A stretch of 64,000 nucleotides of DNA, from NCBI GenBank assembly GCA_963693365.1, contig CAVNZM010000016.1:1488001-1552000 (forward strand), written 5' to 3'. Within the stretch, counting starts at the first letter, position 1. Each line of letters begins with the position of its first letter. Origin of the DNA: Amoebidium appalachense (taxonomy: Eukaryota; Ichthyosporea). Position numbers and translations under genes: made by a program. Shown here piece by piece: positions 10,260 through 43,425 of the stretch. Under the pieces are notes generated by a model. The model was not told the DNA's origin. It did not search any database and saw nothing but the letters and a program-made list of their open reading frames with translations.

Positions 10260-10725
10260 TAAGGGAGGGAGAGCAAGGAACCCTGGCTAAGCCAAGAGTC
10301 TGGTCTGTGTCTCAAAACTAAAAGGGGTTTCCCCGTTATTCAATTTACTAACATTATCATTGCATCTTGTTATAACTACACCACCTGTATCTGTTTGTTT
10401 TGTCGCTCAATCCCTTTCTAGTCTTCTCAGTTTTATTTGTCTACGGTGATATGATGTACATTCGTGAAATGACCGATATTAGGTTCACCAAAACACCCAA
10501 CCAGAGGTGATACGAAATTTGCCATGCATTCAATGAAATACAAAACAAACAAACAAAAAACAAAAAAAGCCGTGTGGGAACACGGCCCTAAATTAAAAAC
10601 GGGAATAGAAAAAAAATATGCACATTTCTCACTCAATAAATCTATCTGTCCTCTTGCTGCGTTGTCAAATGTTTTCTTATCCATGTACGGGAGTAGGGTG
10701 TACTGTATATACAGCTAAGAAACAG

Positions 10726-10756
<31 letters not shown>

Positions 10757-10941
10757 AAAACACACACACACACACCAGCCTTCGATCTTTCAACATGCAT
10801 AAATAACCCCGCACCAAAAAAAACCCCTTAGGCTACACGTAAGATGACTCGGGTATATATATAATCGAAAGTAGCTCTCAAGACGATAAAATGACTCTAA
10901 TACCATACAAGGTAAGTCTCAAAACCTACGCTACACTGAAT
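9221..10941. other. No gene: homopolymer and low-complexity spacer
   Basis: Contains a C run (9693-9715), G runs at about 10080-10102, 10160-10183 and 10213-10257, an A/C-rich tract at 10728-10775, and AT-rich unique sequence. AATAAA on the minus strand at 10432-10437 may serve the upstream 10942 gene, about 505 nt past its stop. No coding region was supported. Confidence 0.55.
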
Positions 10942-29000
<18,059 letters not shown>

Positions 29001-29198
29001 GAGGCTGGAGAAAGGCTACCCGTCCTGGTGATACGAGGGGGATTATTATTGTTAGTAATATATTATTTATATTTGGGGCGATGGGAGAGAGGGAAGGGGC
29101 TGAGATGTTGGGCCAGAAAGGTGATACGGGGAGGGGGGGGGGGGAGAAGGGGGGGGGGGGGGGGGGGGGAGGGATTGGGAGGGGGGGGGGGGGGAGGG

Positions 29199-29229
<31 letters not shown>

Positions 29230-29231
29230 TG

Positions 29232-29342
29232 GAGATGTGTTACCAAGCACGAAGAACATATTTACGACGGACAACAAGAAGCGGAAAATTGCAAAACACA
29301 CACAAGAATATGCATCAGAAGTATGGCCCATCCTCAGGGGAA
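29232..29342. repeat. Dispersed ~115-bp repeat, copy
   Basis: Shows GTGTTACCAAGCACG, a TTTACGACGGACAACA core and a GGCCCATCCTCAGGGG end. It is flanked on both sides by G runs, like the other copies, and lies just upstream of the first GRAM-VASt exon. Confidence 0.5.
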
Positions 29343-29501
29343 GGGGGGTGAGGGGATGGGGGGGGGGGGGAGTAAGAGTGCGGAGCACGGTGCCAAGAGC
29401 AAATACACGAAGGATATTGTAGAACACACAGAAAGGCAAAAATAAAAACCCACACGATATCAGCAAGGCGCGGTGTGTAACATATGCACACATCATCATT
29501 T

Positions 29502-29502
<1 letters not shown>

Positions 29503-29573
<71 letters not shown>

Positions 29574-29580
29574 GGGGGGG
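29503..29580. repeat. Poly-G run, about 70 nt
   Basis: One of the longest uninterrupted G runs in the window, upstream of the GRAM-VASt gene. Confidence 0.95.
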
Positions 29581-29758
29581 GGAGGGAGGCGAGGGGGGGG
29601 GGAGATGGAAGTGTCGAATAGGGTGAAAGAAGATAAAGTGCAGAGGTTATAAGGGAGTTAAACAATGAGCTAAAATAGGTTTCAGCCACGAGCAAGGTCA
29701 TGATGCATATGAAATTGAACACATACAAACATCGTCTAAGTCAGTTAATTCAAACAAG

Positions 29759-30145
29759 ATGAATCCAATAGTACTACGATTGGTTGTGGTGTTAGTCAAG
29801 CTGGAGATCTATTCCCCCCCCCTCATCCCTTCCACCTTCTCCCCTCCCCTCCGTGCGCCTCCCCCCTTCCCTCCCTTCTTGTTCCAGGTCAACCCCCTGC
29901 CCTCTTCCCCCCCTGTGCGTCCCAAGTCCGCCCCCCCCCCCCCCCTCCTCCCCCCCAACCTCCGTCCGTCCCTAAACCCCCCAGTCCCCCTCCCCCTCCC
30001 CCCCGGACACAACTCTCCTCGCCCACCCCACTGCAGCCATCACCACCAACAAACGTATTGTTTATCTCCCGTGTCACCCCATTCCGCAAAATCCGCTATG
30101 CCTCCCACACCCTCTCCAAGGGAACCAGATGATTCCACACTGTAA
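29759..30145 (+). CDS. Possible proline-rich exon (uncertain)
   Basis: A 128-codon frame begins with MNPIVLRLVVVLVKLEIY and becomes Pro/Ser/His-rich, ending PTPSPREPDDSTL. The last 50 codons lie outside homopolymers. A CTTGTTCCAG acceptor-like site lies at 29878-29887. Much of the frame is C-run sequence and no partner exons were found, so this may be noise. Confidence 0.2.
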   Translation: MNPIVLRLVVVLVKLEIYSPPLIPSTFSPPLRAPPPFPPFLFQVNPLPSSPPVRPKSAPPPPLLPPNLRPSLNPPVPLPLPPGHNSPRPPHCSHHHQQTYCLSPVSPHSAKSAMPPTPSPREPDDSTL

Positions 30146-30192
30146 GAAGGCCAAGCTTTTGAAGATTGCAAAGGCAACGAGTAATATATGCA

Positions 30193-30318
30193 AACATAAT
30201 CATCCCCAGCTTTTTAATACGTAGCTGTAATGGCAACATAATAATCCCCAGCTTTATGATGCGTGGCTATAATGGCAACATAAAAATCTCCAGCTGTATA
30301 ATACGTAGCTATAAGATC
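30193..30318. repeat. Three tandem 42-bp repeats
   Basis: Units starting AACATAATCATCCCCAGC, AACATAATAATCCCCAGC and AACATAAAAATCTCCAGC at 30193, 30235 and 30277. AT-rich and without G runs, unlike the other tandem repeats here. Confidence 0.85.
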
Positions 30319-30637
30319 ATGATATCCAGGTAAACCTTTTATATCCGGTGTTGGGCTGAAAAAAAACTATCATAGTTCCGGAAGGAGGCAGATGTCAACA
30401 TTAGGAGTTGTTGGGCCAGCATGTTGAGCAGGTGTAACAGGGGTAATTGCCACCAATGATCGGAAGGAAAAGAAGTGTGCGGGTGAATGGTGTAGCGGGT
30501 GTACATGAGGTTGAAGGAAAGAAAACTTTGGGCAAGCAGAAACGGGATGAGGAGGGGGGAAGAGGGGGGGAGGGGGAGGGGGGGGGGGGGGGGGGGGGGG
30601 GGGGAGGAGGCACGAAAAACAGTGGACACGATCTTAC

Positions 30638-30684
30638 CTCAGTTTGGACGGAAAACTGTGGTCAAAGAGCTCGTTGAATTTGTT
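30638..30684 (-). CDS. Candidate extra 5' exon of the GRAM-VASt gene
   Basis: A 47-nt minus-strand stretch reading NKFNELFDHSFPSKL lies between an ATAG acceptor-like site and a strong AG|GTAAGA donor. It ends in phase 2, as would be needed to join the CCAG acceptor at about 29005, just before the assumed start Met. Without transcript data it may be chance. Confidence 0.25.
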
Positions 30685-31410
30685 CTATTCTCCCCCCCTG
30701 GAGCATGCGGGGACAGCAACTGCACGAAAGAAAGGCCCAAACGTTGTTTCCTTCTCCTTCAACCAAAGATCTCTTATTCTGTTCAGACCAAAAAGCTCTA
30801 AGTTAAACCTAAACATAAAAACGCGTCGTCGGCTTTATACTTCTCCCATCAACCAGGCCAGCGTTTCCTACTCCTAATAATCGTCCCCAGTTGCTACCCG
30901 TGTCCAAAAACTTTGAATCCACCCAACAAATCTTCCCCAACAGTTCTCCTTCCCGGCCAAAGAAAAAAAAAAAAAAGAAACGAAGGAAAGGCTGGCCATC
31001 AAAGATAAAATGCCTTACGTAAGTTCTCCGTTTTGATACGATTCCATCCAATCACAGAAAGGTTTGGGTGCGTTTGTGAGCCACTCCAGACGTGAGCCAG
31101 CTGGAGCACACAGAAAACACGAAGAGTGCTGCGTGGGTCACACTCACTAAGTTTGTGTGTATGCGTGTGTGCATCTAAAAAGTCAAAGAGGTGGCCACGC
31201 TTGGATCCCCCAAGGAGCTGCGCGCAGTTAAAACAGAGCATAGCCCACCTGTGCATCTCCCGTTTAAAATCCGGTTTTCCCCTTACTCCAAGTGGTAGAA
31301 CCAGTCGTTGGTAGTGGTGCAGGTACAGAAACTTTCACATCTTACGGCAGGTTGTTTGAGTATACTGAGTGAAAGATAAAGAGGTCAAAAGTACAAAAAC
31401 AGCCGGAATT

Positions 31411-32179
31411 ATGGCTGGCCCACGCGCGATACCTCAGATGGACCTTCGGCAGGTATGTCTGGTGTGTGGGGGGGTTTCCTCTGTGTTTGTGGGCACATGC
31501 TTGCTGTCTTTGTCTACATGCATACAGGCAAGGTCAAGAGTTGGTTCTTCATGTTTCTCACGCTCTTGGTTGACATCATGCGTGCACGTTTATGTCATCC
31601 GGAGCAAACCCTAGACACCTGACTCAGGCACGCACAAGCTCTGATTTGCTGATTCGCAGACACGAAAGGATTCAAACACTTGAGCTGATCCCCACTTCCC
31701 ACCCCACCCAACGCCTCGTCTTTTTTGCTGAACTCGCCAACAGACAACCACAGACATGGTGGAAAGAGAATACTGCAAAGGGGCGGGGGAAGGGAGGGGG
31801 GGGGGAGGGGAGGGGGGAGGGGAAGGGCAAAGGGGAGAGGGGGGGGGGGGGGGGGGGGGGAAAGGGGGGGGGGGTGTGGGGGAAGGGGGGGGGGGGGGGA
31901 GGGGGCACTTGGGAAACAGGGAAGGAATTGGTGGTTTTGGGGGGGAAGGGGAAGGAGAGGGGGGGGGAGGGGGGACACACCTACAGAGACAGAAAGATAG
32001 GAAGACAGGCGGAGCGAGAGACAGAGAAAGGGAGCAAACGTGTGCTTGTGTGTGAATGTGCATTTGAAATAAAGCGTGAGGATAGAGGAAAACTGGGGGG
32101 TGGGCGCTTGCGTGGGGAAGAAGGGGTTGAGGGGCGGAGTGAAGGGGGGGGGGGGGAGGGGGGGAAGGGGCGGAGGAGT

Positions 32180-32210
<31 letters not shown>

Positions 32211-32543
32211 GGGGGCACGTCTTGGTTTGTAAAGCCAACCTTAATTAAACCAAACACACAAAAACGGGCACTTAGGCCGGATTTTTTTCATTACGATAAT
32301 CGTAGGCTCTTCCTGCTCTTGCTTTTTGTCTCTTCTTTCTATAAAAAAAATATTCTTTCCTTCTTTCTCCCCGCCCTCCCCCCCCCTCCCCCCCCCTCCC
32401 CCCCCCCCCCCCCCCCCCCGCTTCCCGGAACCTGGTATTCCCCTTCCCGCCTAAAACAGACTCTACACACTCCTTACCATTCGACATCCACATTTGTGGT
32501 ATACGGCACAACCACTGGCATGTGTGTGCATGCATGCACACAG

Positions 32544-32608
<65 letters not shown>

Positions 32609-33164
32609 AGTTAAGTTTTACGCCACACCTGTGCCACTACTCACCCCCACAACCCCCCACACAGTTCATTGTCCGACGCGAGGTTCTCAATCTGTATCGG
32701 TCCTTCATGCGAGCCCTATCAGGTATTGAATTAGTCTGCATCCCATGACGTCACTCCTCTTCCCTCCCAGTAGTGTTTTGCAATGAGAAAATGTGCCAAA
32801 AAGAGGTGCAGAGGGGTGTTGGATTTAATGGCGCTGTTGTTTGGCAGGATATGCATTATATCTAATTCGTATATGCAAAAAGGTGTAATCGAACGACTAA
32901 TTGAATGCATTTCGGTCCGTGCCACACATATCACTCATAGGATCCCCCCTCCCCCCCCCCCCCCCCCCCCCCCCCCCAACACACACACACACACACACAC
33001 ACCTGCCAGCCCCAACAATGTTTGCCCATTCAGTTAAACGGATGTATGGCTCATGCTGTCCTGTACTTTCTGTAACTCTTGGAGAAATGTTCGTTTCCGA
33101 TAAAAAGAAGGGGGGGGGGGGGGGGGGGGGGGGGTGGGTGGGTGGGTGGGTGGAGGGGGTAGGG

Positions 33165-33212
<48 letters not shown>

Positions 33213-33310
33213 TTTAGCGGGTCGGGGAGAGGTTTTTGTTTTTGTATTTTTATTATTTTTTTTATAGGTCATATTGTTTGTGTGTGTGTGATGGGAAGAG
33301 GGGGGGGGAA

Positions 33311-33371
<61 letters not shown>

Positions 33372-34032
33372 CTTGCATCTATTTCTACAAGCTCGTGCAC
33401 TGAATCTTGCTCCAGAGACGGGGAAGGTTGAAGAAGCAGTGAGAGGGGAGGAAGGGGGGGGGATAAAGGAGGGGAGAGGGGGAGGGGGGGGGGGGGGGGG
33501 GGGCTTGCATCTATTTCTACAAGCTCGTGCACTGAATCTTGCTCCAGAGACGGGGAAGGTTGAAGAAGCAGTGAGAGGGGAGGAAGGGGGGGGGGATAAA
33601 GGAGGGGAGAGGGGGAGGGGGGGGGGGGGGGGGGGGGGAGCATTGTTCACAGATTCGGCGTTAACCTGTGAAGGAGAGGGAGGCAGAACTACCATTCAAC
33701 TTGTTTTCCTCCCCTTTCAATCTTATAAACAGGTTTTTGTATGCTTCACAACATGACGGTCACCCGCTCGTTTTCTCTCCTATAATCATATGTGTGAACT
33801 TAGAAACGGCAATTGCTTAGATATATGAGCAGAACTGACGCTCCTTCACACGTGACCGCATTGCAACACACACGCACATGTGCATGAACGTACGAATAAG
33901 ACATGTAGATACACTCAGCTCAGCACACGAGCACACACAAACACACACACATGTATGCAGTTATACGCAAACGCATGCGCACAGGCGGATACAGAAACAC
34001 TTGCATGCACGCGAGTGCTCACACACGCGTGT

Positions 34033-34080
<48 letters not shown>

Positions 34081-34478
34081 ACAGGCATGTCAGACAGGGG
34101 GCACCGGAAGGAACTGAAGGACTTCGTAAAACACGATTTTGTTCGAAACAAAGAAAAGACAGATCTGGTAATCCTTTATTCGTTTTCCTTGTTCCGTCGG
34201 CACTTTTTTGCCCTTTTCCTTTTTCTTTCTTGACTCGTTTTCATATTCTTTCTTTTCTCTTTTCTCTTTTCCCTTTTTTCCCTCTCTTTCTTTTCCCTTT
34301 TCGCCTTTTCTTTTCCTACTTTTCTCTCTTATCTCTTTCTATTTCACACCACATGTCTACATTTTTCTTTTTGACACCCACCCCACCTAATCTATCCACC
34401 ACTTACACCATTACCCCACCTCGTGCCTATACCCTGCCTTTCACTTTTCATGTCGCCTTCCCCCTGTTCTGCTATCTT

Positions 34479-34521
<43 letters not shown>

Positions 34522-35006
34522 TTACAATCGGATCAAGCGGTGTTTAAGCTTGGTTTTGCGTGCAAGGTACAAATGTTAAAAAACGGTTACTGTGGATGCC
34601 TTGCCCATTCTCTGTATGTTGCTTTCCAACAGCAGCATTGTTTTGTCCGTCATGAGTGTGTACTTCGTAACACATTCTACCCCCCCCCCCCCCCCCCCCC
34701 ACACCCCCCACCACCGCCACCACCAATTGTTCCTGATTGGCTCTACTGGTGTTGTTACTCTGTATGAATTTTGCTTTTCCCCTATGCACATCACTTAACG
34801 CGTTGTGAAATTTAACTTTGCGATGTGCACCGCTTTTTCCCCCCACCTGCCGCGGCCATCACAACCAGCAGCTCGCATCACCCACCTCAACTACCTCAAA
34901 CAGCCATTCACCCATCATTATTCTTTACGCTTTTCTTGACTCGCCCAGTTCCCTGCATCGAGCATACTTGTTCGTTTCAGGTCCACCACCACCACCACCA
35001 CCACCA

Positions 35007-35078
<72 letters not shown>

Positions 35079-35202
35079 CTTTTTTTTGCGTCTCCCGACT
35101 TTTTGTTCACCCCTGCAGGATCAAATCAAATTTCTGGTCACACACGGCAAGCAGGGTTTGAAAGAGCTGGAAGCGGCTGTGCAGCTGGCAGGTAAGAGGT
35201 GA
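31411..35202 (+). CDS. LYRM2: LYR-motif protein, LYRM2 homologue (4 exons, 88 aa)
   Basis: Exons 31411-31452, 32665-32722, 34085-34167 and 35119-35202 join in phase (267 nt). Exon 2 carries VLNLYRSFMRAL, the LYR tripeptide on a helix after basic residues. Exon 3 gives SDRGHRKELKDFVKHDFVRN, and exon 4 gives a Gln/Gly-Leu-Lys-Glu-Leu-Glu helix (GKQGLKELE). Length and order match LYRM2, which in animals is an 88-aa mitochondrial matrix protein that binds acyl carrier protein and supports complex I assembly. All splice sites are GT-AG. The third exon's acceptor follows directly on (CA)n. Intron 2 contains a 132-bp tandem duplication. The gene may be head-to-head with 5' exons of the minus-strand GRAM-VASt gene. 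Confidence 0.85.
32530..32606. repeat. (CA)n microsatellite
   Basis: About 30 CA units in intron 1 of the LYRM2 homologue. Confidence 0.9.
33110..33372. repeat. Poly-G runs in LYRM2 intron 2
   Basis: G tracts at about 33110-33134, 33171-33210 and 33312-33371, with unique sequence between. Confidence 0.9.
33371..33640. repeat. 132-bp tandem duplication with G-run ends
   Basis: GCTTGCATCTATTTCTACAA at 33371 recurs at 33503. About 85 nt of unique sequence is identical in both units, followed by the same purine-rich tract; each unit begins immediately after a G run. Confidence 0.92.
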
Positions 35203-35459
35203 GAACCACTACAAATATATCGGAAAATGTTGAACTGTATTAACGGGTCTGATTGTAGGCACTGCTCATTTCGTAAAGCACGCAGGGTTGTATATTATCC
35301 GTTCGATGGTTATTAGTATTCCGGTACATAGGCTGGGGAAGTCGCATGAACCTTAGGGTAAATGTGCTGAAAACATGAAATTCCCTTATGCATTGAGATT
35401 TCAAGCATTGCTCATTTCGTAAAACAGGAATACATTCGGTGGCTTCTTGCCTTTTCTTT

Positions 35460-35462
<3 letters not shown>

Positions 35463-35498
<36 letters not shown>
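35463..35498. repeat. Poly-T run
   Basis: About 35 T residues, some 260 nt downstream of the LYRM2-homologue stop. Confidence 0.9.
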
Positions 35499-35499
<1 letters not shown>

Positions 35500-35725
35500 C
35501 CTTCCCTTTTTACATTTAGTTAATCCTAATAGACTTGCAGCTTTCGACCTGAACTAGTGTCGTCGTGTACGGGCTGTAACAACAAGAGTGATGGATTGTT
35601 TGTTTGGTCGCCTTTTCTTTTCTTCGTCTTGAAAGTGAAGCTCTTCTTTTGCTCCTTGTATTACATTTTCTTCTACCCTGTTTAATTTTACGCTTTCAAC
35701 CTGGCCACATGCGTGCGGGCGCGAG

Positions 35726-35935
<210 letters not shown>

Positions 35936-36510
35936 TCCGTCTTCCCCCACATTCTTCCTTCCGGCTTTCCCTGTGGTGTTCTAGTTCTGATTCCCAAGCA
36001 TATATGGCTTTTAAATTCATTATACTAATCCGGACCCTTGAACAAGTACGTGAAAACTGAGTTGTGTTGCTACGTTGAATGTAAGAACTTGCTCGAGGCT
36101 TCCATACAAAAGTGGGGTAGATGTAATGTTTTTTGAACGTGTCATGGTTTTTCGTATAAACTGAAACATCCTCTCAAGTGGTGTGTCTTAGCATGAAATA
36201 AATAAAGGTGCGGATGTGTGACGGTTGAAGTCTGTATGAATGTGTGGGTAAGAGTGTGTACACGAGTGAGCGTTGACCGTGCACGCGCCATAAAACTATG
36301 TCTGTGTGTGCGTGTGCATGTGCAGGGGTGTATGTGTGGTTATGTTTATGGGGCGACCAAAAGAAGGGGGGGGGGGGGGGGGGGGGGGTTAGTTGATGCA
36401 AGAGAGAGAAGACTGCTATACATATAGGCAGAACGGCAGACAGAAAAACAGCGAGAAACGGAGACCTTCTTCGAACCTTTCTCTCCCCCAGATACCCTCT
36501 CTCTGCAAAT

Positions 36511-36571
<61 letters not shown>

Positions 36572-36572
36572 A

Positions 36573-36606
<34 letters not shown>

Positions 36607-36752
36607 CTCCCTCCCCCTCTCTGTCTCTATCTCTCCGGTTCTCTTTCTCTCTCTCTCACAGCGTCTATCTGTTCCTCTCTCTCTCTCTCTAGATCTCTCT
36701 CTCTCTCTCTCAGTCTCTCTCTCTCTCTCTCCCCCTCGCTATCCCCCTCCCC

Positions 36753-36798
<46 letters not shown>

Positions 36799-36830
36799 CT
36801 CTCTCTCTCTCTCTCTATGTGTGGGTGTGT
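36511..36830. repeat. (CT)n microsatellite
   Basis: Interrupted CT array of about 320 bp. Confidence 0.95.
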
Positions 36831-36889
36831 GGGTGTGCCTCTCTATCTCTTCCTCAGGCTCCCTCCCTTTCCCTCTCTTTCATTCTCTC

Positions 36890-37092
36890 CGGGGTTGGAC
36901 GTCGACAGATCTATTCGAGCGGTTTGGTTGGGTAAATACTTCTGTATCCCAATAGCCATATATGGGCAATGCCAAGATGACTCCAACCTCGGGAATAAAC
37001 CCTTCATGCTCATCAAGGGCTATCTGCGTAAGATGACCAAGTTTTTTCTGCGCCCAGAAAAAGAAACATCAAAGGGATTTCTGTGCATTTGA
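36890..37092 (+). CDS. Unassigned open frame upstream of the LURP-type gene
   Basis: A plus-strand frame reading GLDVDRSIRAVWLGKYFC then IAIYGQCQDDSN and ending RPEKETSKGFLCI has ordinary composition and follows a CT-rich tract with acceptor-like CAG sites (about 36910). It could be a terminal exon of an unseen gene. No family recognised. Confidence 0.25.
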
Positions 37093-37266
37093 ATTTGAAA
37101 AAATCAAGCAACTTCTTTGCGTCTAAACCATAAAACCCTAGGGTTTTGTTAGTTTACTATAGCTATACAGGCACAGGACGCGAAATAACCTTTCAAACTT
37201 AATTGATTAAACTTCAACGAAACTTGCTTTTGGCTTCATTTGTTTGTGCTAAAAAAGATTTCAAAG

Positions 37267-41726
<4,460 letters not shown>

Positions 41727-41760
41727 AATGAGCCGATGTTAATTTTTCTTTTAGTAGATA

Positions 41761-41794
<34 letters not shown>

Positions 41795-41796
41795 CA

Positions 41797-41802
41797 AATA
41801 AA
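41797..41802 (+). terminator. AATAAA polyadenylation signal of the LURP-type gene
   Basis: AATAAA about 70 nt after the stop codon at 41724-41726, just past a G run. Confidence 0.6.
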
Positions 41803-41920
41803 TGTTTTTCTTGATTTGGATGGTATTACCATAGCTGAAGAAAACGTTCGATACACACACAACACCCTGCATTCATTCGATATAACACTTAGAGGGTTAT
41901 ACAACACCCCCCTCCCCCCC

Positions 41921-41951
<31 letters not shown>

Positions 41952-42769
41952 ACACATTCTCCCTCCTTACCCAAACATCCATCACCCACCCACCACCACC
42001 ACCACCACCACCAATTTATGCCTGACTTGTGTCTGTGCCGCAGTAAACAGAGTAGATCTCTGTAGGTTGTCAGTCACTGTGCGATCTAACTCGTATTAAT
42101 AATTTTGTATGTTGTGTTACGGTATATACTCTACATTGAACAGTCCCTTTATGATATATACTAGGATATATATATTGTTGAATCAAATGTGTGTACTGAT
42201 TGGACGGCTCTTTTAAAACTGAATATCAGCCAAGGAATTTTGTTAAATTTTATTCGATCTGAAATTTTCTTTTCCGGATCTAGTTTTTTGGTTTTTTCAC
42301 ATCTTTGGCAGCACACCAAAGCCATAAGGGTGAATCTCTGGGCACAGGATTTGCGATTGGCCTGTACATGTGCGCAAATTTAGAGGATATAGGTATAAAT
42401 CTAGACATTTTCCAAAACAAAAATGATAATAAAAATCGAAGGACCATAGACAAACCGTTGAAGTGCTGAATAACAGTACGTGCGTGCGTGTATGCGTGTG
42501 TGTGCGTGTGCGTGTGCGTGTGTGTGTGTGTGCGTGTGTGTGCGTGTGTCACGGTGTGTGTGGGTGTGTGTGTGTGTGATAACATATTGGCAACATATGT
42601 GCATAGGTGAAGCTTCTATGGTATAACTGCCAGTGGTTATTTGACCTAGGGAGAGAGGGCTGCAAACTTTCGCAAGCAATAAATGATTCAGAAATTCAAT
42701 TGCAATTATTATTGATCGCGAAATATTTGGGAAGAATTTATATTCTATGACTCCCCCCCCCTCCCCCTC

Positions 42770-42800
<31 letters not shown>

Positions 42801-42872
42801 ACACACACGCACTAAAATAATCTGATAAATACGTTCAAACCCCCCCCCCCCCTCGAAAAACGTTCATTATTA

Positions 42873-42911
<39 letters not shown>

Positions 42912-43425
42912 AAAAAAAAAAAAAAAACGGGTGTGCCAGCCTGAGCCTTCAGCTACACAGGAGCCAAAAAAAAAAACCCAAGACCCAATCTACCGGCCCA
43001 AGTGCTAAAAAAAGAACAACCAGTTAAAAATTAGAATTTTAATGAATAAAAAATTTAAAATTTAAAACTACCAAAAATTTAAAAAAGACTGAGATAAAAT
43101 GAATATTACAAACCATATGCATGGTTATCAAAGCTGATTGAATATATTATTGGAAAAATTAGGACAGATAAAAAGGAGAAGAGGAGGGACAAAGGATTTC
43201 AAACCGTTGCCAGCCAACGTCAAACACTGATATATCCACAAATGCTTGAATATCTCGCCAATCCAAATATATCTCAGACACAATGACATACCAACGCTTT
43301 TATACGCAGCTGGCATAGTAGCTATACAAAAGTGCATGCGGGCATGGCTTCCAGTCCTTTGGTCTCCAAACTCGCAACTTTCCGCCGGAGGTATGGCAGG
43401 CCTTCGTGAGCAACATTCCATCACC
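41803..43425. other. Intergenic, no gene supported
   Basis: Contains C runs at 41918-41937, 42757-42785 and 42874-42900, CA and GT tracts, an A run (42902-42926) and AT-rich unique sequence. A 98-codon minus-strand frame at 43128-43424 contains an F-box-like fragment but is weak. Confidence 0.55.

Noticed and set aside
36174-36692. Ser-Leu/Arg-Glu frames
   Set aside because: Translation of the CT/GA array.
43128-43424. F-box-like minus-strand frame (IFKHLWIYQCLTLAGNGLKSF)
   Set aside because: Similarity is to a few hydrophobic positions only and the rest of the frame is not domain-like; kept as a hint in the BTB finding.
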